Shown: one piece after another, positions 1 through 6,019 of the stretch
How positions within the stretch are numbered: the stretch's first letter is position 1
Layout of the letters: each line of letters begins with the position of its first letter
Notes under the pieces: model-generated
Database searches by the model: none
The model's input: only the letters and a program-made list of their open reading frames with translations
What the model was told of the DNA's origin: nothing
Made by a program: the position numbers and the translations under genes
Source: PVC group bacterium
GTDB lineage: Bacteria; Verrucomicrobiota; Kiritimatiellia; SS1-B-03-39; UBA6053
Assembly (NCBI GenBank): GCA_003565035.1
Contig: PXDP01000161.1
Span: forward strand, 1 to 6,019
Length of the DNA: 6,019 nt
Direction: 5' to 3'

Positions 1-1880
1 ATCATTGCGCCTTTGGCGGCGGGAGTGTCCGGTTCGGGCCGGGAAATCATGTGGCGGGCCTCATCCATGCGCCCTCCGCGCAGCAGCCAGGCCGCGCGTA
101 CCGCGACCGTATCGGGATGCCGGGCCAGATCCTCCGGAATCGTGGTGATAAAATAGTCCGCATGGCCATCGAGTCCGGCCTCCAGTAACAGTCGCGCCGC
201 CTGGATGTGTTGCCGGAACCGCAGCGGGTGCCCCTTGAGTTGAGGGATCAACCTTTGCGCTTCCCGCACATCGTCAAAACGCAAAGCGCAGGCGATACGT
301 CCCAGCAGTGCATCTCCGCGCGTTTCCGGATGCCGGGCGGCCAATTCGTAAAGCCTCTGGGCTTCTTCTATCAGCCCCAGATTGAATGAGGTGTCCGCCC
401 ACCACACCAAGGCGGGATAATTCTCCGGATTCTGGTTCCAGGCCGTTTCCCATGAGGCGGCGGGAACTTCGTTCAGCAACGCGGGCCGCACAATATCGAG
501 TCCGGGACGGTAATGCCGCAAGGTGCTTCCCAGACGGAACGCGGAATCCTGCATCGCGGAGGTCCGCCGTTCGGCCGCCGTGATCAGGGTTTCCAGGATA
601 TCGGGGGTGGTGTCCCGCGGCGCTTGGGCACGGAAATGTTCAAGCGTCCTGCGCGCGGAAGCGGCATCGCCCGCCCGGAGATGCGACAAGGTGATCAGAA
701 CGAACGCCAGGTTTTCCTCGGAGTCTTCCCGGACGCCTTCCTCAGGGTTGAAGGGTGCGAGCACGAGGGGGATTTCCCATTCGCGATGCAAATCATACAA
801 GATGCCGGCACGGGTGAGCCGCGCAGGATTTGAACCTTGACCGGTTTCGGACATACGATCCAACTCGCGCAGGCCTTCGTGGTATTGCCCGGCAGCTCTG
901 TATATTTCGGCGCGCACGGCCCGAATCCGCTCGTCGCGAACCCCCTCGGGAATCCGGGCCAGCACTTCGACCGCTTCAACCGGTCGGTTGTCATAAGCGT
1001 AGATCAGCGCCAGGCGCCGGGATAATTCGGATTCCATTGGCCGGGCACGCGCCACCGGCTCCAAAAAGCGAATCGCTTCGTCGAGCCGCCGCGCGGCGGC
1101 AAGCTGGTCGGCAATCAACAGGGCCGCCTCGCGTCGTCCACTTTCCGTGGCCATTGCCTGGAATAGGCCCTTCGCTTCCGCGACCTGATAGCGGGCCAAA
1201 TATGCGCGGACCACGGACAACCGGACAGGATCCGTTGCCTCCAGGCGGCTTTTGTTTTCCTCATAAGTTTCCAGGAGCACTTCCCACTCCCCGGCGGTCG
1301 CCAGCAGTTGAAGAAATACTTCCCAATCGGCTGTGGACCGGACCCCGTCCTGAGACCATTGCCTATGGATATCCCGCACGCTGCTGACATTTCCCTGCCT
1401 GGCCCGGAACCCGGCGGCCAAGCGTCGAATTTCCGCGTCTTCGGGAAACCGCGTTGACAGATTTTCGGCAATTGAAATGGCTTCGGCCAGGTTGCCCGTG
1501 CGACTCAGCGTCACGGCCCGCAGCTGTTGCGCCTGCGGATTGGACGGGTCGCGCAACAGCACGCTGTCCAGAACGGGCAGTGCGGCGTCATAGCGTTCAC
1601 CCTGCACCAGCACTCCGGCCAGCTCCAGCGCCACGGCCCAGTCCCCGGGATGCATTTCCAGGTAACGCTCGTAGAAGACAACCGCGCCGGAAATATCCCG
1701 GAGCGCGAGCGAATTGCGGGCCGCAGACAGGATGGCCCGGCGCTGGATGTCTTCGTTCGCCTGCGGTTGGGCATGGGCGTGCCATGAAGGGGTCACGGTC
1801 AGAAAGAGGGTTAGAAAAAGGCACCCCTTCCGGCACGTCGTTTTGAGCCGGCGGTTTACAGGTGGATGAATGCGGCTCAT
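1..1880 (-). CDS. Exported TPR-repeat protein, C-terminus beyond window (partial)
   Basis: The frame is open without a stop from the ATG at 1880 down to base 1, giving 626 codons; the 3' end lies outside the window. Residues 1-37 look like a signal peptide: a basic n-region (RRLKTTCRK), a hydrophobic core (about 20-31, CLFLTLFLTVTP) and an AHA-Q cleavage site after residue 37. The mature part is almost all helical repeats of TPR type. The clearest are at about 48-75 (ending YERYLEMHPGD), 76-109 (G-A-L-P pattern ending LLRDPSN), 110-143 (ending STRFPED), 248-285 and 286-315; another group lies at about 487-620. The stretch around 330-480 is helical-looking but has poor TPR consensus. The start overlaps the upstream TPR gene's stop as ATGA, so translation is probably coupled. 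No good ribosome binding site is seen. By context it is likely a periplasmic or outer-membrane export scaffold for the polysaccharide made by the synthase at 3561-5711. A BcsC/PgaA/PelB-like C-terminal beta-barrel is possible but not visible. Exported TPR protein: confident. Role in export: inferred. Confidence 0.85.
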   Translation of the reverse strand, partial: MSRIHPPVNRRLKTTCRKGCLFLTLFLTVTPSWHAHAQPQANEDIQRRAILSAARNSLALRDISGAVVFYERYLEMHPGDWAVALELAGVLVQGERYDAALPVLDSVLLRDPSNPQAQQLRAVTLSRTGNLAEAISIAENLSTRFPEDAEIRRLAAGFRARQGNVSSVRDIHRQWSQDGVRSTADWEVFLQLLATAGEWEVLLETYEENKSRLEATDPVRLSVVRAYLARYQVAEAKGLFQAMATESGRREAALLIADQLAAARRLDEAIRFLEPVARARPMESELSRRLALIYAYDNRPVEAVEVLARIPEGVRDERIRAVRAEIYRAAGQYHEGLRELDRMSETGQGSNPARLTRAGILYDLHREWEIPLVLAPFNPEEGVREDSEENLAFVLITLSHLRAGDAASARRTLEHFRAQAPRDTTPDILETLITAAERRTSAMQDSAFRLGSTLRHYRPGLDIVRPALLNEVPAASWETAWNQNPENYPALVWWADTSFNLGLIEEAQRLYELAARHPETRGDALLGRIACALRFDDVREAQRLIPQLKGHPLRFRQHIQAARLLLEAGLDGHADYFITTIPEDLARHPDTVAVRAAWLLRGGRMDEARHMISRPEPDTPAAKGAM

Positions 1881-3568
1881 GAGGTTCTTTCGTTCAGGGT
1901 GGGGGGCAGGAGGTCCCGATAGAGTCGATCAGCTTCCTCGAATTCGCCCTGGGCATGCAGGAGGTCGGCCAGTTCCAGTTTCAGGCGAAGATCATTCGGA
2001 CCGTTGACCACGGCGAAACGCATCATCTCCAAGGCTTCATGGGGATGGTCTGCGCGGGTCAACACGCGACTCAGCGCGGCGAGCATGAGCGGCGACCAGG
2101 AGGCGTCCGAAGCTTGTTGGAGATAGGAATAAATATCCAGAACGGCATTCAAATCGTCTGTGGAGATGCGTTCCAGAAGAGACAAGGTTTCGGCATACCC
2201 CTGCACCACTTCAAGATCATTCATTTCTGCTGGATTCAGCATGCGGAACCATGGCAGGGCGTTTTGGGGGCGTTGTCCCCACAGATAACTTTGGGCCAGA
2301 CGTTTTTGCACGTGTGGACGGGGATATCGTTTTTCCAGTGCGCGGAATTGTTCCTGGGCCGCAGTATGTTGCCCCATCCATAAAAACGCTTCCCCTTTAA
2401 GCAGGGCGGCCTCGAACTGATCCGGGTCCAGTGCCAAGATCGCTGTACACTCGCGCTCGGCTTCCGAAAATCGATTCAGTCCGATCATGACGCGTACGCG
2501 TTCAAGCCGGAGCGGTAATTCTTCCGGGAAACGCGCCACCCAGGAATCGGTGGCTTCCAGAAACTCACGGTGTCGTCCTGCGTTCAGCAAAAGTTGGTGC
2601 CGTTCGCGTATATACGCGACATTTTGTGGATATTCGTGGAGCAAGGATTCAATCTCCTGCAGTGCCGCCTCGTGCCGCCCGCCCCAGGAAAGATAGCGCG
2701 CCCGTTCGAGCCGCCATTGGACGCGTTCCTCCTGGCGGTATGCCGCTCGGATGTAGCGCTCGGCCGCTTCAAAATTCCGGCCTGCCGCAGCGGCGACGGC
2801 TGCGGATTCCAACCAGCCTGTGTTGTCGGGTTCCCGCTCCAGCATCCAGCGGTATTCGGCCAGGCTGGCATCGGGGCGATCCATTTGCAGAAGCAAATTC
2901 GCAAATGCCCCCCGGACATCCATCGCATCGGGATCCAGGGTCAACGCGTTTTGAAAGTAACCTTCAGCCCGGCCAAACCACTCCGCGCGCCGCGAACCCG
3001 TGGCGGCCATGCCTGCTTCCAGGGCATTTTCGCCCAGGTGCTGATAAATCAATTGAGGTTCCACAGACATCAGGGTCACCGGGAGACCGGTGCTCCGGTA
3101 GGCCATCACAAGGTCCAAGTCCCGGGCCCGGGAAAAATCCATCCCCTCGTATTCACGCTGCATGGCTTCCATCCGGGAGGCGACAGCCAGATAGGCTTGC
3201 TCGGCTTCGTCCCAGCGCCTGTTTTCGCGCAGGCTTGTCGCATACCAGAAGGCGACACCCGGAACGTCAGCATGACGCGCATGAAGTTGCTGAAACACGC
3301 GCAAGGCATCGTCGGACCGATTGTCGCGCATGAGCATGCGGATAAATTCGAGGGTGTCCGTCAGATCAAACCGGTTCTCCAGACTCAGCGTCAGCAGGCG
3401 TTCGGCGACCTCTGGCTCCATGGCGTCCAAACGTTGTTGTTGCCGCAATTCCAATTGGGGCTGATACAGGGTGTAGAAGGTCCAGGCCATTGGCACCAAT
3501 AACGCTAGAAATACCGCCGTAATCACCAAATATTTTTTTCGTAACGTATTCATGGGCTGTTTATCCAT
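1877..3568 (-). CDS. Membrane-anchored periplasmic TPR-repeat protein
   Basis: A 563-residue protein. A short basic N-terminus (NTLRKKY) precedes one hydrophobic segment at about 13-34, with no cleavage site after it, so it is probably a signal anchor with the rest in the periplasm. From about 69 to 557 it is built of roughly ten or eleven TPR-like units of about 34 residues. The best are 217-249 (ending LEREPDN), 250-283, 284-316 (ending HEYPQN), 351-384 (ending LALDPDQ), 385-417 (ending EKRYPR) and 526-557 (HAQGEFEEADRLYRDLL). A non-TPR insertion at about 135-195 separates the first repeats from the rest. It starts 8 bp inside the end of the synthase gene (ATGGATAA) and ends 4 bp inside the next TPR gene. 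An alternative start is Met6 (3553-3551), which would remove the 8-bp overlap; neither has a clear ribosome binding site. No enzymatic motif is visible. By position it probably scaffolds a synthase-dependent polysaccharide export complex, comparable in concept to AlgK or the TPR parts of PelB/PgaA. I cannot assign it to a named family. Confidence 0.88.
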   Translation of the reverse strand: MDKQPMNTLRKKYLVITAVFLALLVPMAWTFYTLYQPQLELRQQQRLDAMEPEVAERLLTLSLENRFDLTDTLEFIRMLMRDNRSDDALRVFQQLHARHADVPGVAFWYATSLRENRRWDEAEQAYLAVASRMEAMQREYEGMDFSRARDLDLVMAYRSTGLPVTLMSVEPQLIYQHLGENALEAGMAATGSRRAEWFGRAEGYFQNALTLDPDAMDVRGAFANLLLQMDRPDASLAEYRWMLEREPDNTGWLESAAVAAAAGRNFEAAERYIRAAYRQEERVQWRLERARYLSWGGRHEAALQEIESLLHEYPQNVAYIRERHQLLLNAGRHREFLEATDSWVARFPEELPLRLERVRVMIGLNRFSEAERECTAILALDPDQFEAALLKGEAFLWMGQHTAAQEQFRALEKRYPRPHVQKRLAQSYLWGQRPQNALPWFRMLNPAEMNDLEVVQGYAETLSLLERISTDDLNAVLDIYSYLQQASDASWSPLMLAALSRVLTRADHPHEALEMMRFAVVNGPNDLRLKLELADLLHAQGEFEEADRLYRDLLPPTLNERTS

Positions 3569-5711
3569 TTGAAATCAAGTGCTCGAAACGTTGAGCATGT
3601 TCCGGGGCCATTGACTCCAGAAACACGCTCCATGTGAAGGTCCCGTTCTTGGGCATTTTATCGACCGACAAAATACGCAGACGTCCTTTGATCACGCCGA
3701 CATGCGAACACAGTGAAAAATCATGTTGATCTCCCGGGTGTCCCTCCTCTCTGGAGGAAAGCCTCGCATCCCGTCCCGACAAGCCTTCCAGCCGCAATGT
3801 CCGCCATTCTCCCGGAGTGTCGAGGGTGGTGAGGGGAAGGCCCATCCATGCGGGATACGGCTTCCGCTGGAAGGGCAGAAAACCTTTCAGCACCTCTTTC
3901 CAGCCGGTGCGCAGTTGGTGGATGCTCGACATTAGCGACGGCAGTGCGTGCTGAATAATTTGGTCGTTCAGTTGGTCGCGGCCGCTGCTTTCCAAGGCGG
4001 GAAACATCGTCCCGTAGTAGTAGCTGCCGTTTTCGCGGTCGCGTCCGGTTTGGTACAGCGGCCGAATGTGGGTGTCCACCGGACCCGTGTCGCACATAAT
4101 CCGGACCGGAATATCGTGACCCACGTCGAGCGCTTCAAAAGATACCAACCCTAAACCCTGCGTATTGAAGTCCACCGCGCAGGCCAGGCGCCATTCCTCG
4201 TTATGTCCAGTGCGATACCAGACCGGCAGGTATTCACGAAACCGATAGTCGGAACGCACATCCACCCGGCTGAGGGATTCGTGCATCGACATCACAGCCA
4301 ACACCAAAACATAGGCCGACCAAAAGGCGGCGATGGACGAACTCATCAGATCGACATTCAGGCCATGAAACAGTTGCAGACCCCACCAGCCCAGCGCAAC
4401 CACATTGAGGCCCGCGAGAATCCACTGCGGGGTAATCACGCTCAAGGGAACGTCCTCCTCCGCACCGGATTTGCGGGTAACCACAAAATGCTGTCCCAGC
4501 CCGAACATTGCCCGGAAGAAGGCCTGCATCAGGAACCAGAAGTTCAGCATGTTGAACCGTTCATCCATAAAAATACGGCCCTGTCCGCCCGTCAGAATTT
4601 TGTAGGTGAACAACTGCAACGCCAGGTTGCCGAAATACAGGCCCATCAAGGATGTGAAGAAGCGGTCAATCGGCATCAGGGGCGTCAACAACATCAGGGG
4701 GGGGGTAAGATAATAGATGATCTTCTGGAATCCGATGGTCCAGCAAAACATCGCGCTGAAATAGGACAGGCGCTGAGCAAGCGTCAACCCCCGTTTGGTC
4801 AGCGGGTTGCAGATGAACAGCACGCGCAGATTGCCCAAAGCCCACCGCTGGCGCTGCTTGAAGTAGCTGACGACGTCCGGCGGCGCCATGCCCGTAGCAA
4901 GATGTTCGTCAAGATAGGTGGATTTCCATCCACGCGCGTGCAGCAGCACCGAGGTATGAATATCCTCGGTGATGGTTTCCGTGGCGATTCCGCCGACTTC
5001 TTCCAAGGCCTGACGGCGAATCACAGCGCAGGTCCCGCAGAAAAACGCGGAATTCCAGCGTTGCTTGCCGGGCTGCAAATAGTGAAAAAACATGGACTGC
5101 TGTTCCCAGTGTCCGTCTTTATCCTCGTCGGCACGGCTCTCGAAGCAGCCGAGGTTGTAGAAGAACTGTGGTGTTTGAACAAAAGCCATGCGCTCATCCC
5201 GGAAAAAGCCGAGCGTGCGTTCCAGGAAATTCGGCTGAGGAATATGATCCGCATCGAAAATGGCAATGAAATCGCCGTCGGTATGCCGCAGGGCATGATT
5301 GATGTTGCCGGCCTTGGCGTGATTGTGTTCCGGGCGGGCAATATATCCAATCCCCAGCTCGTCCGCCATGGCCCGCACCTCCTTGCGGTCCCCGTCATCC
5401 AGAATGTATGTTTTGTGCGGGTACCGCATTTTTTTGGCACCCAGCGCCGTACGGCGCAATACACTTACCTCTTCATTATACGTGGGAATAAACACGTCCA
5501 CCGACCTTCCCTCCTGTGGGACGGGAGGCTCAGGGCGCACCGGACTCCACATGTCAAACATAAACAGGTACAACAAGATCAAGCCATGCACTTCCGCCAC
5601 AAAAAAGAGCAGCGAAAACCCCATCTGATCAGGGTTAAACGTGAACAGAGCTCGAAAAACGATGTAGTACAGAGCTACACCGCCGGTTGCAAAAATGAGA
5701 AGCTTACGCAT
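3561..5711 (-). CDS. Cellulose synthase-like membrane glycosyltransferase (GT2, BcsA-type) with PilZ domain(s)
   Basis: A 716-residue inner-membrane processive beta-glycosyltransferase that would use a UDP-sugar to extend and extrude a polysaccharide. Two N-terminal membrane helices (about 4-24, 31-53) precede the cytosolic GT-A domain. Visible BcsA motifs in order: VDVFIPTYNE at 71-80 (D72), DDG at 105-107, HAKAGNINHAL at 131-141, DAD at 153-155 (UDP/metal binding), FFCGT at 223-227, TED at 248-250 (catalytic base) and QRQRW at 286-290 (QxxRW). Further membrane helices lie at about 315-345, 351-373, 386-406, 427-448 and 459-478. The gating-loop motif FxVTxK is present (F409, V411, T412, K414). 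A PilZ domain follows at about 486-590, with R486/R490 as RxxxR and DFNTQG at 514-519. A second PilZ-like segment occupies about 613-713. A TGA directly before the ATG rules out an upstream start. It is the first gene of an overlapping three-gene operon. The family is certain; the product could be cellulose or another beta-glucan, and no bcsB is adjacent in the window. Confidence 0.93.
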   Translation of the reverse strand: MRKLLIFATGGVALYYIVFRALFTFNPDQMGFSLLFFVAEVHGLILLYLFMFDMWSPVRPEPPVPQEGRSVDVFIPTYNEEVSVLRRTALGAKKMRYPHKTYILDDGDRKEVRAMADELGIGYIARPEHNHAKAGNINHALRHTDGDFIAIFDADHIPQPNFLERTLGFFRDERMAFVQTPQFFYNLGCFESRADEDKDGHWEQQSMFFHYLQPGKQRWNSAFFCGTCAVIRRQALEEVGGIATETITEDIHTSVLLHARGWKSTYLDEHLATGMAPPDVVSYFKQRQRWALGNLRVLFICNPLTKRGLTLAQRLSYFSAMFCWTIGFQKIIYYLTPPLMLLTPLMPIDRFFTSLMGLYFGNLALQLFTYKILTGGQGRIFMDERFNMLNFWFLMQAFFRAMFGLGQHFVVTRKSGAEEDVPLSVITPQWILAGLNVVALGWWGLQLFHGLNVDLMSSSIAAFWSAYVLVLAVMSMHESLSRVDVRSDYRFREYLPVWYRTGHNEEWRLACAVDFNTQGLGLVSFEALDVGHDIPVRIMCDTGPVDTHIRPLYQTGRDRENGSYYYGTMFPALESSGRDQLNDQIIQHALPSLMSSIHQLRTGWKEVLKGFLPFQRKPYPAWMGLPLTTLDTPGEWRTLRLEGLSGRDARLSSREEGHPGDQHDFSLCSHVGVIKGRLRILSVDKMPKNGTFTWSVFLESMAPEHAQRFEHLISNG
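4697..4705. repeat. Homopolymer tract G9 (C9 on the coding strand) inside the synthase gene
   Basis: Nine consecutive G on the plus strand, read as C9 in the synthase coding strand. It covers the codons for T336-P337-P338-L339 in a membrane segment. A one-base slip here would shift the frame after about residue 338, removing the later membrane helices, the gating loop and both PilZ regions. Confidence 0.9.
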
Positions 5712-5771
5712 TCAATAAATGAGTCGATGGGTTAGAAATATGAAAAAAATTGTAAATAAACATTCTGAGAC

Positions 5772-5800
5772 ATTATGATACTGAGTCGGTAAAAGATCAA
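5772..5800 (-). promoter_or_regulatory. Predicted sigma70-type promoter for the synthase-TPR operon
   Basis: On the minus strand a -35-like TTGATC (5800-5795) and a -10-like CATAAT (5777-5772) are separated by exactly 17 bp. Four of six and five of six bases match the TTGACA/TATAAT consensus. Transcription would start near 5765, leaving a leader of about 54 nt before the ATG at 5711. The surrounding AT-rich gap makes chance matches easier, so this is a prediction from spacing and position. Confidence 0.5.
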
Positions 5801-5807
5801 ACCGACT
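5784..5807. promoter_or_regulatory. Perfect inverted repeat enclosing the -35 box, candidate operator
   Basis: AGTCGGT (5784-5790) and ACCGACT (5801-5807) are perfect 7-bp inverted repeats separated by 10 bp. The predicted -35 hexamer (5795-5800) falls inside the spacer, next to one arm. The half-site spacing (17 bp centre to centre) is of the size used by dimeric DNA-binding proteins, so an operator is likely. A leader or terminator hairpin is an alternative: on the plus strand it is followed by a T run, but no plus-strand gene ends there. Confidence 0.45.
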
Positions 5808-5822
5808 TAAAATAGTTTTTTT

Positions 5823-5851
5823 AAAAAAAATAAAGAACTACAAAAATGTAG
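5823..5851 (-). terminator. Second hairpin with long T tract, possible terminator
   Basis: On the minus strand CTACA-TTTT-TGTAG (5851-5838) forms a 5-bp AT-rich stem with a 4-nt loop, followed by TTCTTTATTTTTTTT down to 5823. The U-rich tail is much better than that of the hairpin at 5867-5883, but the stem is weak. The two together could act as a double terminator for the HD-GYP transcript. Confidence 0.4.
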
Positions 5852-5866
5852 ATATTAACGATTAAA

Positions 5867-5883
5867 GCCTCGTTTTTGGAGGC
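5867..5883 (-). terminator. Hairpin after HD-GYP gene, possible weak Rho-independent terminator
   Basis: A perfect 5-bp stem GCCTC/GAGGC with a 7-nt A-rich loop lies about 32 nt past the HD-GYP stop on the minus strand, followed by TTTAAT. The stem is GC-rich but short and the T tract is brief, so termination would be weak alone. Its position directly after the gene is the main support. Confidence 0.45.
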
Positions 5884-5914
5884 GTTTCACAGGGGAATTC
5901 TGATCTATTCCCTT

Positions 5915-6019
5915 TCATTTGCCATGGCGGAGATCGTCCGAGTCCCAGTCACCCGTGCGCTCAATTTCCTCGTGGCAGGCCAGCAACGCATCAACCACAC
6001 TGGGATCAAACTGGGTGCC
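5915..6019 (-). CDS. C-terminal end of a probable HD-GYP domain c-di-GMP phosphodiesterase (partial)
   Basis: Reading in from the right edge on the minus strand, 34 codons end at a TGA (5917-5915). The first residues read GTQFDPSVVDALLAC, which closely matches the conserved end of HD-GYP domains (a G-T-x-F-D-P-x-V-V-x-A-F pattern), followed by a short charged tail (RTGDWDSDDLRHGK). HD-GYP proteins hydrolyse c-di-GMP to pGpG or GMP, and many are response regulators of RpfG type. The catalytic HD and GYP residues are upstream of this fragment and cannot be checked. Only the C-terminus is in the window, so N-terminal sensor or receiver domains are unknown. It lies on the same strand 203 bp before the PilZ-containing synthase gene, which fits a c-di-GMP control role, but two hairpins between them suggest separate transcripts. 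The family call rests on one motif-rich peptide. Confidence 0.72.
   Translation of the reverse strand, partial: GTQFDPSVVDALLACHEEIERTGDWDSDDLRHGK

Larger units (their letters stand above)
5712..5914. other. AT-rich intergenic regulatory region
   Basis: This 203-bp gap is the only non-coding stretch in the window and is markedly more AT-rich than the flanking genes. It includes an A/T palindrome-like run (T7 then A8, 5816-5830), the two hairpins after HD-GYP, the predicted promoter and the inverted repeat. A short direct repeat of CTGAG occurs at 5765-5769 and 5781-5785. I see no small ORF or tRNA in it. Confidence 0.7.

Noticed and set aside
830..1387. A 185-codon plus-strand frame rich in P, R and G.
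   Set aside because: Its low-complexity composition is typical of an off-frame reading of GC-rich DNA, and the minus frame across it is a continuous TPR protein.
695..1836. Several minus-strand frames of 79-118 codons (695-994, 1115-1471, 1511-1774, 1597-1836).
   Set aside because: They are alternative minus-strand frames inside the long open frame 1-1880, which has a signal peptide and regular TPR spacing throughout.
2570..3502. A 310-codon open frame on the plus strand opposite the TPR gene.
   Set aside because: It is antisense to a repeat protein with consistent TPR pattern, has no domain signal and no upstream regulatory signal.
4203..5735. A 510-codon open frame on the plus strand, opposite the synthase gene.
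   Set aside because: It is fully antisense to a gene with clear BcsA motifs; its product is rich in H, Q and R with no recognisable domain, as expected from a shadow frame in GC-biased coding DNA.
5784..5822. The inverted repeat plus following T run as a plus-strand Rho-independent terminator.
   Set aside because: No plus-strand gene ends upstream of it, and the stem is separated from the T run by TAAAATAG; an operator or leader role fits the context better.
1..6019. CRISPR arrays, insertion sequences, tRNA or rRNA genes.
   Set aside because: No regularly spaced direct repeats, terminal inverted repeats, transposase motifs or RNA-gene signatures were found on reading both strands.

Overview
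The window is one strand of a polysaccharide-synthesis and c-di-GMP signalling locus. Every supported gene lies on the minus strand, so transcription runs from right to left. Coding DNA is GC-rich with few intergenic bases, while the single intergenic gap (5712-5914) is strongly AT-rich. The exported and membrane-anchored TPR proteins, the HD-GYP tail and the BcsA/PilZ-type synthase point to a Gram-negative (diderm) bacterium. I cannot fix the phylum: starts lack clear Shine-Dalgarno sequences, which would fit several non-model diderm lineages, but this is weak evidence.

Layout from right to left (5' to 3' of the transcripts). At 6019-5915 is the last 34 codons of a gene whose end looks like the C-terminus of an HD-GYP c-di-GMP phosphodiesterase. 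The gap 5914-5712 follows. It holds two hairpins that may end the HD-GYP transcript, a plausible sigma70-type promoter (TTGATC-17 bp-CATAAT), and a perfect 7-bp inverted repeat that encloses the -35 box. Next is a tight three-gene operon: (1) 5711-3561, a 716-aa membrane glycosyltransferase family 2 protein of the bacterial cellulose synthase type, with a PilZ domain and apparently a second, degenerate PilZ-like domain; (2) 3568-1877, a 563-aa TPR protein with one N-terminal membrane anchor, overlapping the synthase gene by 8 bp; (3) 1880-1 and beyond, an exported TPR protein with a signal peptide, overlapping gene 2 by 4 bp (ATGA) and cut off by the window edge after 626 codons.

Proposed working model (inference): the synthase makes and translocates a beta-linked glucan or related polymer across the inner membrane under c-di-GMP control through PilZ. 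The two TPR proteins form the periplasmic/outer-membrane part of the export path, like the TPR scaffolds AlgK, PgaA, BcsC or PelB. No BcsB, BcsZ or beta-barrel gene is visible inside the window, so this is not a standard bcsABZC layout. The HD-GYP gene next door could adjust the c-di-GMP that the synthase senses. The truncated gene 3 could carry a beta-barrel or other domain to the left of the window.
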